The notes under the pieces were generated by a model. It was not told the DNA's origin and searched no databases. It saw only the letters and a list, made by a program, of their open reading frames with translations. From the NCBI GenBank assembly GCA_038030265.1, contig CM075942.1, positions 49,938,751 through 50,002,750 on the forward strand: a stretch of DNA of 64,000 nucleotides, read 5' to 3'. Both the position numbers and the translations under genes were made by a program. This document shows, piece by piece, positions 1 through 11,680 of this stretch (positions within the stretch are counted from its first letter, which is position 1; each line of letters opens with the position of its first letter). This DNA is from Corythucha ciliata (Eukaryota > Arthropoda > Insecta > Hemiptera > Tingidae).

Positions 1-940
1 CCAAGGTCAATGGACAGGTTTTGAGGGGTCTACACACGTACAACAATTAATGCGCAATAAATGTGTACAATATTTTGTTTACGGATAAAAAATAGGTTAT
101 TCATTATATTTTGCATCGTGCAATCCATCAACACAACCCATAAACGTTCAATTTTATTGTACAACCCCCAATTTGCGCAATATTTATTGTATGTGTATGG
201 GCCGTATTACCGACTAAAATTTACCCGTTTTATACCAAAAAAATAAGACTTTGCTGATAAATTTCAGTTGTTGAGTGAAGCGTATGCCGTTCTCAATGGC
301 TGAGTTGAACTGTTTCGGGGGCCAAATTGTCAGTTTCAACAACAGACATCTCAATTTTAAACAGGAAAAAACGAAATTTGTGGCTTTAAAATTGACAGTT
401 CATCATCCAAATTGTGTTTTTAAGCGGAAAGTGACCATATTTTGTCAAATTGTCAGTTCTCGGCTGTAAAATCGTCAGTTTTATTTCATCGATTTTTTTT
501 TCTTTTTTAGATTGAATTTCAATTTTTGAAGGTTGAGGTGACCGTAGCTGTTACTTCAGCATAATCGCCGATTTTTGGATGAAAATTCATTGTTTGAGGT
601 CAAATTTGACCTCAACGAATGGTTAATTAACCGTTTCCTGCGCATGAATGGCCCAATTTGTGAAGAACGGTTGCGCTACGGGATTGCAGGGGGCGAAATT
701 ATAGGTTTCCTGCTGACAAGTTTTACGTTTCTTCGAGTATTACAGAAAAGAAATTGATATTTTCACGACGATCACAGACGAATCCCGAACCGTGAACTCC
801 GTGAACCGTGTTGTTGACGAAGCACGAAAATATCCGTTAAAATCTGCCTCACCTGCTCGAGCAGAGGTTCACCCCCACACCCCTCTCCAATAAGTTACCC
901 TTTTAGCGCAAGCGCAAACCCAATCGGAGAAGACGAAGAA
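1..940. other. Non-coding flank upstream of the MARVEL-like gene
   Basis: No gene is supported here. AT-rich DNA with degenerate units of the type 'gtcagttttcaacaacag' and 'aaattgtcagtt' at about 315-480, which belong to the same diverged CAATTT/CAGTTT repeat class (family B) seen throughout the window. Short open frames contain no recognisable domain. A CCAAT-like stretch (cccaatcgg, near 920) lies just upstream of the TATA box. Confidence 0.55.
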
Positions 941-946
941 GAATAT

Positions 947-1000
947 TATAAAAGAGAGTGGTGGCGTTCGCTCCAAAACCATTCGGTGTCTTGTGATTGT
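947..1000 (+). promoter_or_regulatory. TATA-containing core promoter
   Basis: TATAAAAG lies at 947-954, and a plausible initiator around 978-985 falls at the expected spacing of about 30 bases. A CCAAT-like motif sits about 28 bases further upstream. The downstream sequence has no open frame but ends in a good splice donor (AAG|GTAGGT near 1093), as expected for a 5' untranslated exon. Assignment to the MARVEL-like gene whose first coding exon is at 8265 is an inference from strand and order; a 5' RACE product would settle it. Confidence 0.55.
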
Positions 1001-1093
1001 TTCAGTTATAAAGTATCAAATTACTTTCTATTTTTTTTCGCCTCCTCGTCAGATTTTTGTGTGGATATTCCCACCTGTTGACCTATAAGAAAG
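981..1093 (+). other. Candidate 5' untranslated exon
   Basis: Stretch between the TATA promoter and a consensus donor (AAG|GTAGGT; GT at 1094-1095). It contains no start codon followed by a useful frame. If joined to the acceptor at 8261-8264 (TTACAG), it gives a leader that ends four bases before the ATG at 8269, with an intron of about 7.2 kb. Only transcript data can prove the join. Confidence 0.4.
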
Positions 1094-3473
1094 GTAGGTG
1101 CGTCGTATTCAATTTAATTTAATTTTAGTGAATTATATACTTCTACTACTACGTACTATGATATACGCTGTTGTTTATTATTAAGCCTGCGTGGACTACT
1201 GTACAACGGACGCCAACAAATTTCTTTACTTTTTCACCTTCTTAAAACACAGACACAATTTTTAAATTAAAAAATACGTAATTTAGCGATTTTTCATAGT
1301 TATTTAAAATCAAACGTCTCAGGCATCGCATTTTAATGAGCGTCGTATGTTTAGAATAAGGCTGTGAAGCGAAGGGAGAGATGATGGCCGTTGCAGAAAG
1401 TGAGCAAGAGATGGGCGTTGTCCTAAAAAAGAAGAAAAACAGGCCCCTTTTTGGGGTCGAATGGTGAGGGGAGTGGGGAACCTTGAAGATCCCACGAAAA
1501 TCAACGTGAGATCATCTCTCTACAATGCGTACACACAATGTTTATATTCATGACCTTGGGGAAACACCCACGTAAATCAAATTTTGATTAGAGGGGCTCT
1601 AATTAACCGCTCGTGAGAATACACGAGTGAATCAACACGATTTTTTAGTCATTTCACAACGTCATTAATCACCTCGTTTGGCCTACTAATACCTGTTCGT
1701 ACCATTTTTAAAAATCAATAAAAAAAAAAGAATGATACCGGTGCGAGTATGAATAACAACTGGGATACACAATTAGGGTCCCCCTTCCCATTGATTTAAA
1801 TGTTAAGAGCATGACGTAATGGACGCTTTTGGAGAAAAAAAAAACAACAATTTAAATGCTCCGCGAAAATCGTGTTAATTCCCCTGGAATTCTGGTTTAT
1901 GACTTTTTAAAAAAGGAAATTATAGTAGCGAATAAGTCCCTCTCCTCAAGAACGAGAATTCCAAAAAAGAACGAGTTGGATTGCCTCACGCCCTATATTA
2001 CGACACGAACCTCAGAGCCCACCAAGTTTTGTTATTTTTGGATGGAGAGACGAGTCTACAAAAATGAAATTGCCGGCATTTTTAAAACTTGAAACGCAGA
2101 AAAACCACATTCGCCCATTTAGAAAGTTAAAAAAAATTATTGCCCTGCCGAGGAATCACCAACCACTTACACTTTCGCTTTGAAGTTTCCCTGTTTACTT
2201 ATATATTTTTTTTTCTTTGAACCATTCAACCGAGTGATTCACTTTCTTCTTTTTAATTCGGACTGGAAAAAAAAAACAATCACGGTAAAATCATTTCGTT
2301 CCAATAATTTCTCGTGCTGCCTGCGCGTCGTACTTTTTTGGGGCCATAAGAACAAAAAAAAATCTAGTTCTTCGTGTTTGAAAGGTCTTGACCTCTCCTA
2401 GTTAAAATCCTGATGTTAATTTTAATGCACACGTCTTTCCTTATCCTCGTCCATTCCAACGTATTTATCGTCTTATTTTGTTTCACAACCTTGACACAAA
2501 GACATTATAAAGTTGGTGATTGAAGATGGCCGGGAGACCATGAAAAAGTCCGTATAAAGGGAGATGTGCGTGCAAAATATAACAGTTATTAGTTGTGTTG
2601 TTCTCGTTTCTAGGAATTTCTCTCTCTCTCTAGGACGCTCTTTTCGTATAAATAAACAGTGGAGGGGGGGAGCGTGTAGTTTCGACCATTCCAGATCGAC
2701 ATTACAGATTTCCAGACCCCACTTCCTCCAGGTCAGAAATACCTTTTCCTTTCCGTCCTTTTTTTTGTTCGACCTTATGGGATGGAAAGTTAAAGGAAGG
2801 TACTAGTTTGGTGGTGCGAGTTTCGCTTTCAAACTGTTGACTTTTACTTTCAGAAGGCGACAACTCTTTTATTTTGCCAATAAAAATTCCTCCTCGTTCG
2901 GGTTCAAATCACGTTGTTTTTTATTTATTTTTCTGTTTCAATCAATGCAAGCTATGAATATTCGCCATGGGACTTGGTTTTAGTGCAAAATTAATAAAAC
3001 AATGCCGTGCTGTCATAAGGGGTATTCATGCTTTGAAGTTTAACATATGTTATCGACGTAAACCCTGTTATTTCGTATTTTTTGTGTTCAGTTTCTCCGT
3101 TTCTATGGCCTTACCCATCTGTTCGGAATTTAGCAAATAACAAATACAATGTTTAACATTTTTCATGAATACCCCTATAATTTTGGGGTGTATCAGATGC
3201 GGGTAACTTTCCCTTTTTTTTTAAACAGAAAAAGTGTAATTTTTGTTTAAAAGTTGATTCCCTCGCCTTAACAATTTCTCGAGTGAAAGGAACCTCTCTC
3301 CTTTTTCCTCCTTGTTTATCTATTACGCTGGATGTTCCGAGAACTAACCCTCCAAATAGCACGTTGCAGGCGCTCGCGCCTCAGGCTGCCGATAAGGTCA
3401 ATAAAACGCGTAGCAGGGGGAGGGGAGTCTACGAGGCGCCTTAAGTCTCTAAAGCCACAAGTCAATTTATTGC

Positions 3474-3552
3474 GCGCCTCGTTGGTGTAATGGATGCAAT
3501 GCTCGCTTCGCAGCCCAGTGGGCCTGGGTTCGAATCCAGCCATTGCCCGTTA
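3474..3552 (+). repeat. tRNA-derived sequence (SINE head or tRNA pseudogene)
   Basis: It has an A-box-like TGGTGTAATGG at about 3483-3493 and a perfect B box GGTTCGAATCC at 3528-3538 inside a T-arm-like hairpin. The acceptor halves do not pair and the anticodon stem is poor, so it is not a functional tRNA. A second B-box hairpin follows at 3738-3755, which suggests tRNA-derived retroposon sequence. Confidence 0.5.
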
Positions 3553-3699
3553 CACTACAATAAGGCTGCGGCGGGCTCGGACACGGCAAACTCGGCTTCG
3601 TGTGGGCGTTCCCACACGGTGCGGTGCGGTGTGCTTTCAACAAACCACGCACCGACCGAAAGGCCCCGTAGTACGCGTGTGAAGTGCACAGTTAGATCT

Positions 3700-3762
3700 G
3701 GGTATGGCGTAGGAGCCCAAAGGACGCTTAGGTGCCTGCCCGGGTTCAAAGCCCGGCGCCCC
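3700..3762 (+). repeat. Second tRNA-like module
   Basis: TGGCGTAGGAGCC (A-box-like, near 3704) is followed by CCGGGTTCAAAGCCCGG, which forms a clean 5-bp stem with a 7-base T-loop and contains B box GGTTCAAAGCC. No pairing acceptor stem is visible. It is probably part of the same retroposon cluster as the modules at 3474 and 4025. Confidence 0.35.
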
Positions 3763-4024
3763 TTCCCCAAAAACAATTTATGGACAGCGTGTGGCGCATG
3801 TATAGTCCCAAGAAATATAATCCTTTGCTGAAATCTCCAGTTTTGTATGCAAGAAAAACACACTTCGGGATGTAGTTCGATAGATGATGAAAGATCATCT
3901 ATGATATGATAACACATTCATCTACGATATGATAACATTGGAGTGGTTTACCTATGTTTCGAGAAACAATGGCCCTGGGTATGGTTCGGCTTAGCTGATC
4001 CCTCGCAGTACGACTGCCAAAGGC

Positions 4025-4102
4025 GTCACCGTGGCGCAATTGACAGCGTGCTGGACTAGTAATCCAGAGGTTGCGGGTTCAAATCCCGCCCATTTTTTCT
4101 CG
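4025..4102 (+). repeat. tRNA-Thr(AGT)-like sequence lacking its 3' acceptor strand
   Basis: D-arm TGGCGCAATTGACAGCG, a perfect 5-bp anticodon stem CTGGA/TCCAG around loop CTAGTAA (anticodon AGT, Thr), and a T-arm GCGGGTTCAAATCCCGC are all intact. The 5' acceptor strand GTCACCG faces CCATTTT, so the acceptor stem cannot form. A run of T follows immediately and could act as a Pol III stop. I read it as a tRNA-Thr-derived SINE head or pseudogene, not a working tRNA. Confidence 0.6.
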
Positions 4103-4479
4103 AAACTCGAATCGTGTCGGACTATGCTCTTCCATCGCCGTCTGGAAGATATCACTTTCATCTTTTCAATTATTTGAGGAGTCAGAAATAGTTTTTGGAT
4201 AAGAATTCGTAAAGGAACCAGTTCTTGGATAGAGTAAATTCAATTTTCTCGATGGACGAACAATTTTCGGGGGTCATAGTGCTATCTCTTGCTCTGTTTC
4301 ATAAGAGGGGGGGGGGGTTTCAATTTTGTTGACCAAGGACCGTGGTCGCACAAGGCTTCAGATGAAGGCGATTTTTTCGAGTTATATTCGGGCGATTTTC
4401 GTTGAGTTATTTGACCGGGAAAGCTCCCCCCCTCCCCCATCACAAGAGTTTCCTTGGACCTAGGTCCCTACCGTTTATT

Positions 4480-5060
4480 TGTGGTTATTCTTAATATACT
4501 ACGGACTTGCCAAGAAGTGCTCAATTAAAGTCGTGAAACCTCGAATTTGTGATTTGTCTCAGGTTTGGTCAGTACCCCTAAGTTGCATCAGAAACCACGG
4601 ATTGGCGCATTTTCTAAACTTTACCCCCGAAGAAGCGCTTTTTCTCCATTTTCACCATGAATTTGCACTTTTGTATTTATTTTGACCGCGGACTAGCGTT
4701 CTTTATATGTATTTTAGCCGTGAAGTTGTGCTGAGGAGCACTTTTTCTCTATCTTATCCTTGAACTTGCCCTGAGAGCAGCACATTAGAGCGCTTTCTCA
4801 ATATTAGCCGCCTATAAAGACCAGCTGAAACGGGGGGGGGGGATTAGTGTTTATACCTATTTTAGCCGCTAAGTTGTCCCAGGATACCAGGAATTGTTTT
4901 ATTTTCTCCAATTCAGGGGCAAATCGAGCGTTTTTTCTCAAATGTGGCAGCGGACTTGGTGTAATAACAGCTTATTGGCGCACTTTTTCAATTTTAGCCG
5001 CGGGAAACGTGTATTTTAGCCCGGTAACCACAAATTTTGCTCCATAACTGACGCCCCTCT
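4480..5060 (-). repeat. Family A degenerate tandem repeat (reverse orientation)
   Basis: Repeated units of about 28 bases reading 'TTTTTCTCAATTTTAGCCG' then 'CGAATTAGCG' with heavy divergence, for example near 4585-4690, 4700-4760 and 4980-5040. The same units recur at 30.67-31.77 kb and 50.2-51.1 kb, and in the opposite orientation at 32.2-32.8 and 48.6-50.1 kb. Confidence 0.6.
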
Positions 5061-5689
5061 CCCCTAAACTAGCCCCGTGAAACTTTATAATGTTAAGTAT
5101 TTGGCTCCCAGATACATAGTTCAGGAGATAATTTTGCGACTTGAGTTAAATTTTGTTCTGTTAACAGAAGTTTCTGAACTATTTAGACCCAAAAACCCAT
5201 GACACGAGCCTACTTAGCGGAGCCTACTCAAAAAACGTTTAATTTGACGACGCAGAACTTGAAATATCGCGCCTCTATTAGAAACAGGGTCAGGATATTC
5301 CTTAACAAATGGCAATTCTGCCTTTAAAACAATATCACATTGCCCAGAAACCGTTTGATTTTGGAAAGTCATACCACATTGTTTCTCGTCTAAACTGCTG
5401 ACAATACGCTCACAAACTGTCAATTCCAAGATGTGGTGTATTTAAGCCTTGAAGTCATCTCGAAGTCGAAAACTAACTACCAACCACCCGGGGCTTGTAT
5501 TTGCCTTGTGCGGGTCGTTGCATAGTCCTACAGACAGTCTGAAAACGACAGCGGTACCTTCGTGAGTTCGTGAGCTAGTTAAAAAGGAGCAAAAATGAGT
5601 AGCAGATAGCAAAACCCAGATACCCTCGACTTACTTAGATCAAATCTCCTCGCGTCCACCTTCAGCAATTTCCCGTTGGGAAGTGCCTA

Positions 5690-7500
5690 CCTTACCCCAT
5701 GTGAACCGACAATTCATGAAGGAAATGACCAATTCATGGGGGAAACCGCAAATTTACGACGGGAAATTTAGCTTTCCGGGAAAATGAACAAATGTATCAT
5801 GAAATCAGCCAATTTAACGGGGAAATGACCAATTTACCGGGTGAGATTATACATTTATAGGGGAAACAGCCAATATACCGGGGAAAGGGGCAATTTATCG
5901 AGAAAATGACAATTATATAGCTATAAAAAGGCAAGTTTATTGGGGAAACGTCCAATTTGGACCAAAACTACTGACATTTTGGCTTGAAACTCGCAATAAT
6001 TTTAACCTCCAAAAATGACTATTCGGCTGAATACCAATTGGCTTCCTCAATTGGAATCAGAACAGTCGGCAATAGAACTTATTTGACGACCCCTGAAAAC
6101 CGGCTAGTGTCGGAAAACGTCAGTTCAACTTGCTACTTCACCATTAAACGGCCCTCAAATACTAAAAATAGTCGGAAACAGTCAATTTCTGTCAAAATCA
6201 TGACGATGTGGCCTAGAAACTGGCAATCTCGCCCCATAAACTGTGAACTTGATACAATAATTGACAATTTTATTGCTTAGAACTGACAATTTGAGCAAAA
6301 GCTTGAAATTTTCTTCGCGGGAACACACTTTGATTGGTTAAATACCAATTTTGTGGCCACGAACCATTCGTTTTGGTTCAAAACTGTCATTTTTGCTCTG
6401 AAATTGACTTTATCACTCTGAAACTGTTCAATTTAACCTGCAAAACGGAATGATGGTCTCTATAAAACAAACGAACTCAACCAGGGAATCTTAATTTCTG
6501 TCCGAAAATGATAAAAGTTTAGTCTAAAATCGATCAGGAGCCTCGAGAAAATTCCATCAATAGGGAAACCGTCCCCCAAGACCTACCAAACCTTTGCCTT
6601 GAAGACGTCGGAAACCGTCAATTTATTTTTTCTAAAATCTTTCATGCAACGTGATATGCAAACCGGCAGTCTCGCCCCAAGGACTTGATTTTCTATTATT
6701 TTAACCCAGAATCTGCGACTTTGTTCTGTAACTGCGGCTATTTTAGCATCTCGAAAACTGACTCTAGACACTTTATAAGACCGGAAACGATCAAATCTTG
6801 CTTCTTGACATAAAAACTGGCAATTTTATCATGCAAACAGGCTGGAAACATTAAACTGCCTCATTTTTGTAGTCCAAAAATCTACGATGCGGGCAAAATT
6901 CGGTATTTCCCATCTACACATGCGTGTATCCTGAACTGACGATTTTTGGTCACGAATTAGCCCCGGCGTTGTAAAACTCAAAACATTGCTCACTTGATGA
7001 GCTTTTTGTTTTCAACACATGTAAAATAAGAGGGAAGGATTAACCGCAATTGAATTAATCAGGTTATAGTTTTACAACGCGAACCCAATGTTTTCGTTTC
7101 AAAGCTGGCAATTTTCGCCGCTTAAAATCGACTATTTGATCCTGATAGCGCTGGATACAAGCTGTGAAACCGATTATTAGACTCTGAAGCTGTCAAGTGA
7201 AACGCTCCGGCTCTGTGAGCACCATCTAGGCATATCCCTCATTGTCGCTGCGACTTCAATCGGTTTTCTGCAGCTTTAGACCGCTGGGGACTATCGAGTT
7301 CCACGTGCAGGGTTCGACTTGTAGATCGTCTTTAAGCCTCTTAATACGGCCTAAAGCTATCTATAGTCTTGTCTAAAACCATCAATATTTAAACCACAGA
7401 TTTTTATTTTCGGGCCTTGAAAACTGACTAGGCCTTCACCTTAATCGTTCAATCGTCACAGGAACGCTCATTTTGGTCAAAAGAATGGTCACGTAGTATT
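5690..7500. repeat. Family B degenerate tandem repeat
   Basis: Succession of roughly 20-30 base units built on 'gaaactgNcaatttt' and 'ggggaaatgaccaattta', e.g. 5,700-5,960 (ggggaaa...caattta units) and 6,200-6,900 (aaactggcaatttt units). It has the same style as 13.34-14.18, 57.2-58.5 and 63.3-64.0 kb. No coding potential. Confidence 0.6.
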
Positions 7501-8268
7501 TAAAATGAGTAAGTAGTTCTAGGAATTTCATAACTAAATTTGACTGTGTGGAGAGGGGTGTGTTGTGCAGTGCTCAATGACATACACCTCTATCCGGCCA
7601 ATGCTCACTTTATTTAGCAACCGAGTTAATTATGGCTTTGTTTTTCAATGTCAGTAACCTAGCGCATTGTTGGAATTGCTATTGTTTTTAAAAGACGACT
7701 CCAGGTATCCTCTAACCCCCCTCCCCCTCAAACATATAGTTAGCTATAAGTTTCATTAAGTTTCATTGGAAATCCAAACTAGGCCTCTTGTTCACCTTGC
7801 CCTTACTCTTCGCGTCTGCCGCACATGTATCAAAAACATCATACCCATGAGAATATCCTTGCGCATTTAAAAAAGGAGAGATCGAGGAGAGAGAGAGAAA
7901 ACGCCTAAAACATGACTCAGATTTTCTTGTTTTGTCAAAAAAAAAATGTACGTGGAGGGCACTGAAATAAACATGACTATAGTCTACGATTACATCATTG
8001 ACCCCCTATACCCACCCACAGGTCGTACAACGAGAGCGAAGGTCGTAGCTCTGTTCTTTTCGGAAAAGGTAGGAGGAGTTACCGAGGAAGAAATTACAAG
8101 TTTTAGATTCTTCAATCCTCCGACCTGTAGTCTAAGTTTGTCCTTGAGAGCCCTCAATTGTGGAGGAAGGACGCAATGGAAAAGAACGCAACGAGTGCTG
8201 TTAAAAAAAAAAAACTGTTTGGGCTGATTGATTCACGAATCCGATTTTTTTTTTTTTGTTACAGAATA

Positions 8269-9237
8269 ATGTCGTTCAGCCGTCTTTCGATCCTTAAGCT
8301 CATCGAGCTGGTGAGTATTCGGAAAAAATGAATGAACGGCCAAAAAATAAAAAAACAAACAGATAATTTGACCCCCCCCCTCTCGGACACTTTGCCAGAC
8401 ATAATCATGTCAGGGATATCGCTAACAAACTGTTTTGACATTCGTTAAAAAGATCATATCTAATTTCTTTTTTTCTGCATCATTTTTGTTTTAAACGGCA
8501 GGCGTTTTGAGGCCCTCCCGTATCTGACGAAGTGTCAAGGGCGTTCAAATTATGCGAAAGTTCGTGTGAGGGGGCTTGTGTTGGGAAAAATTTGATTAAA
8601 TCCTTGATACTTGATTATAAATGGACGGGGTGGGGAGGGGTTTGGAGTCCCTGGGAAAGTAATTGGGAAATTACTTCATTCTAAATACAACTGAGATTTA
8701 CAATTTTCCCCTTCTTTCACCTTTCCAGGCACTTGCCATTGTTATTTTTTGGCTTCACTACGAAACCTACGAAGCCAACGGCGCGGCTCACCTTTTCATC
8801 ATCACCGCCACCTTTGCCGGTTTCCTCATCGTCCTTTTGGGAACATTCCTCGGAAGCGTCAGCGGTGGAATTAACAAGAACGTTGTAAGTATTCACGCCC
8901 CGTGACCCTGCCCCTACTCATCCACCCACCAAAACACGGTTTTCGGTCGGAAATGCCCGGACGAAAGTTATTAACGTCATTGAAAGGAGTTTAGCCATCC
9001 GTGTCTGACAAAATTATTTTTTTTTAAAAAAATCTATTGTTTCCTCTTTTCTAGGACATGTTCTACTGCATACTCGGAGCCGCTCTATTTATTGCTAGCG
9101 GCGCAATGTCGATTCAACATTTCAACGGATGGACATTCAAGAGTGAGTTGTCCAACAAGGGTTTGACCAAGGGCTCGCTAGCCATCATTGAGGGAGCCAT
9201 TTTCTTGGTGGACGCCTTTTTTGTCTTCAAAGCTTAA
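8269..9237 (+). CDS. MARVEL-like four-transmembrane protein, 126 aa
   Basis: Three coding exons: 8269-8310, 8729-8884 and 9055-9237 (stop TAA 9235-9237). All junctions are phase 0 and use consensus sites (GTGAGT, GTAAGT; TTTCCAG, TTTCTAG). The 126-aa product begins MSFSRLSILKLIEL and shows four hydrophobic segments at roughly residues 8-26, 35-57, 67-86 and 103-124, joined by short loops, with almost no soluble part. The opening 'LKLIELALAIVIFWLHY' resembles the first helix of MARVEL/CMTM-type tetraspan proteins, which act in membrane apposition and vesicle traffic; insects have many small uncharacterised proteins of this shape. The family call rests on topology and the first helix, and I cannot assign an orthologue. 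The ATG lies only four bases after the acceptor, so the leader must come from an upstream exon, probably at about 981-1093. Confidence 0.8.
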
Positions 9238-9448
9238 AAAAAAGGAGTGAGTTTAGGAGAACGAACCAACAAACAACCTATCGCATCCATCCTTTCTAAT
9301 GAAAAAGCCATGTCATTAAATCTGTACATAATTTTTAAGTTATTTATTTTCCTCGCGCATTTTTAATAGTTTTTAATTAATGGTATCCCCCACCTTTGTA
9401 TGTGTTTTTTTTATGTCTGTTATACATTTTTCGATTACTATTTTTTAA

Positions 9449-9491
9449 AATAAAACAATCTAATTAATAATCAAACGAATAATGAAATAAA
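9449..9491 (+). terminator. Polyadenylation signals of the MARVEL-like gene
   Basis: AATAAA occurs at 9449-9454 and again at 9486-9491, about 210-250 bases after the stop codon in AT-rich 3' UTR sequence. Confidence 0.6.
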
Positions 9492-11618
9492 CCCCTCACA
9501 AGGAGTCCATCCTAGAGAGCGGTGTGAAATAGGACGAGAGACAAACGCCACAGCTCTCCGGACGATATTGTCTCAAGGCTCTGCAGCCTCGGGAAAATTC
9601 CTGCGGCCAGATTGGCCGCTGTAAAGGGAACTAGAGAGGCCTAAATCGGTGGCATCAGAGGGAAAAAACCCAACAGTAGCCCTAAATCAGCTCACTTTTC
9701 GAGAAACCCACAGTTTCGCCCAATTTTAAATTTCAAGAAAATCACCCGGTGGTGAAGTGGGCGTTTTATCCCAATGTTAAGGCAATTTTTTCAAAGTTTT
9801 TCTATTTTAACCGAACTATGAGCCCCTCAAACCATGCGAATTTCACAGCTAAGTACCCAAATCGAAGGACTAGACTCTAGAACGGTCAATCGCCAAAATC
9901 TCAAGTTTGGTGCAGAATCATCGGTACTTGGCAAATGGTCGACTTCAGTTAGTCAAAATGATCAAATTTATAGGTGGAAATTCCACACTTTAAGGCTAAA
10001 TTTACCGTTTCCTATGTGAATTTCCAGTTTATGTGGTCAGGGTACTATAAAGAGTGTATTGGGGTCGCGTATATCACCAACATTATTTACGGTTGAATAA
10101 TCAGTTTTAAAGAGTAAAATCGTTATTTGTGTGTTTTCAGGCCCAACACTCGAATTATAGCGAAGCCTTCAAGTTTTCTGCTTCAATAGTCTGTTTCTGT
10201 GATCAAATGGGGAACTTGCACATTTTTCAATCACTGGTGTTTCTTGAAGAGGGCTCTTCAACAAGACAATTGCCCATATTAAACATTGAAATCAATCAAA
10301 GGGTTTTTTTTAGGCGAATTTGTAAAAAATTTGAGTGAGGGTTTGATTACGTCAAATGGCAGTCACTAAAATGGATGGTGTGAGGAAGAGGGGGAAGACG
10401 CGTTTTCTGGGATGTAATTTTTCTTGTTATTTGTAAACAAAACATTTTAGAATTTCCTCAAATGCTTCAAAACTGCTCTTTGACGTAATTTTTCTCTCGC
10501 ACTATCCATCCCCGCCTGAAGAACTTTGAAATTTATTTTAATTTTTTACGTCCCTTTTATTTATAAGAAGATTGTGGGATAAAATTGATAATTTTAAGGG
10601 TGATTTGTTGCAAAAGTAACAATGTTCCCTCCTTTATCGAACTTCTTTCCAAGGGTAATAATCGCTTTTAGGCTAAATTTCTCAGTTTTAACGGAAAACA
10701 AGGTTCTCCGGATAAATTATTTGTTTTTGAGTCGAATATTTCGTTCTACGGGTTGAATTGAAACCGTTTTAGGGACAAAACTCAGTTACATTGGCAAACT
10801 TGATTGTTCATCATCAGGGATGTACGTTATTTAAAGGGAAGCCCTTGTCGTTAAGCATGAAAACGCACGAGCTCTACGCGTAATGTGGTTTGTTGCATAC
10901 TCTCACCTTACTGGTCAACAATGAAAAAGTGTACCTTCCGATTCTACCACCCACGCCGTAAAAAAAAAATAATAATAAAAAATAGATCGCCCGGTTCCGG
11001 AAGACCCCAGGCCCGGCTCCCAACTCAGGCTAAGTCAAGTACTGTCCGCGCGCCGAAAAAAGCCCCTGAGAAAAGAATTTGCGGCACTTGTATTATACAG
11101 TCTCAAAAACATTGGGCTCTTCGATAATGGGCAGGGTTACTCTTGAAGCACGATTTACACCTTTATCTTTTTGACCCGTTCCATACCACTTTGGACCTTT
11201 AAACTGGGCTTTAAACTGCAATACGCGCCGTATTATTTCAGGGGGGAAAGGAATGGAATCGACAGTCAGTTTTTGTCGAACCATCAAAGGAAAGGAATGG
11301 AACGGGCATATAGTGCAGTGGAAACGGGGTTCGCCCCGAGGCCCGTTCCGTTCCTCCGTAAGAACACTTTATTTTCTCCACGTGAGCCATGGAAAGCACG
11401 CCGCCGTCCTATCCTCAGTATTGCTTGATCTATTCCCAGCCCTTTGTTTTTATTTCCTTTTTGTTTTTTGTTCTTATCGAAATGAATTGGGACAAAGAAC
11501 CGGAAGGCAAACATACCGACTTACCAAATTGTTTACCAAGAAAGGTTTGAACGTAGCCTTGAGAACTGACAATACGATTAGGAACGCGACACGAACAAAA
11601 ACCGAAAAACCCGACATA

Positions 11619-11680
11619 CAGGGTGGATCCGTATAAGTGTGACAAAAATTTTTGGGTAAAACTACGTTAAAAGTGGAGTA
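11619..11680 (+). mobile_element. Solo terminus of the CAGGGTGG TIR family
   Basis: After a TA dinucleotide the sequence starts CAGGGTGGATCCGTATAAG, then GTGTGACAAAAA. This matches the left terminus of the complete element at 24,509 (CAGGGTGGTGCAGGATAAG, GCGTGACAAAAA). No partner end was found downstream, so this is a truncated copy. Confidence 0.5.

Larger units (their letters stand above)
1094..8264. other. Probable long first intron, repeat-filled
   Basis: No coding gene seen. Contents in order: low-complexity AT-rich DNA to about 3.3 kb; tRNA-like modules at 3.47-4.1 kb; family A repeats (TTTTAGCCGCGAAnTTG type) at about 4.48-5.06 kb; family B repeats (CAATTT / AAACTG units) from about 5.7 to 7.5 kb; and a purine-rich GAGA stretch near 7880. 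Short frames here carry no recognisable domain. It is an intron only if the 981-1093 leader belongs to the gene at 8269. Confidence 0.5.

Noticed and set aside
11093..11645. Overlapping frames of 64-127 aa on both strands
   Set aside because: No splice context, no recognisable motif, and mutual overlap. Probably chance in a less AT-rich segment.
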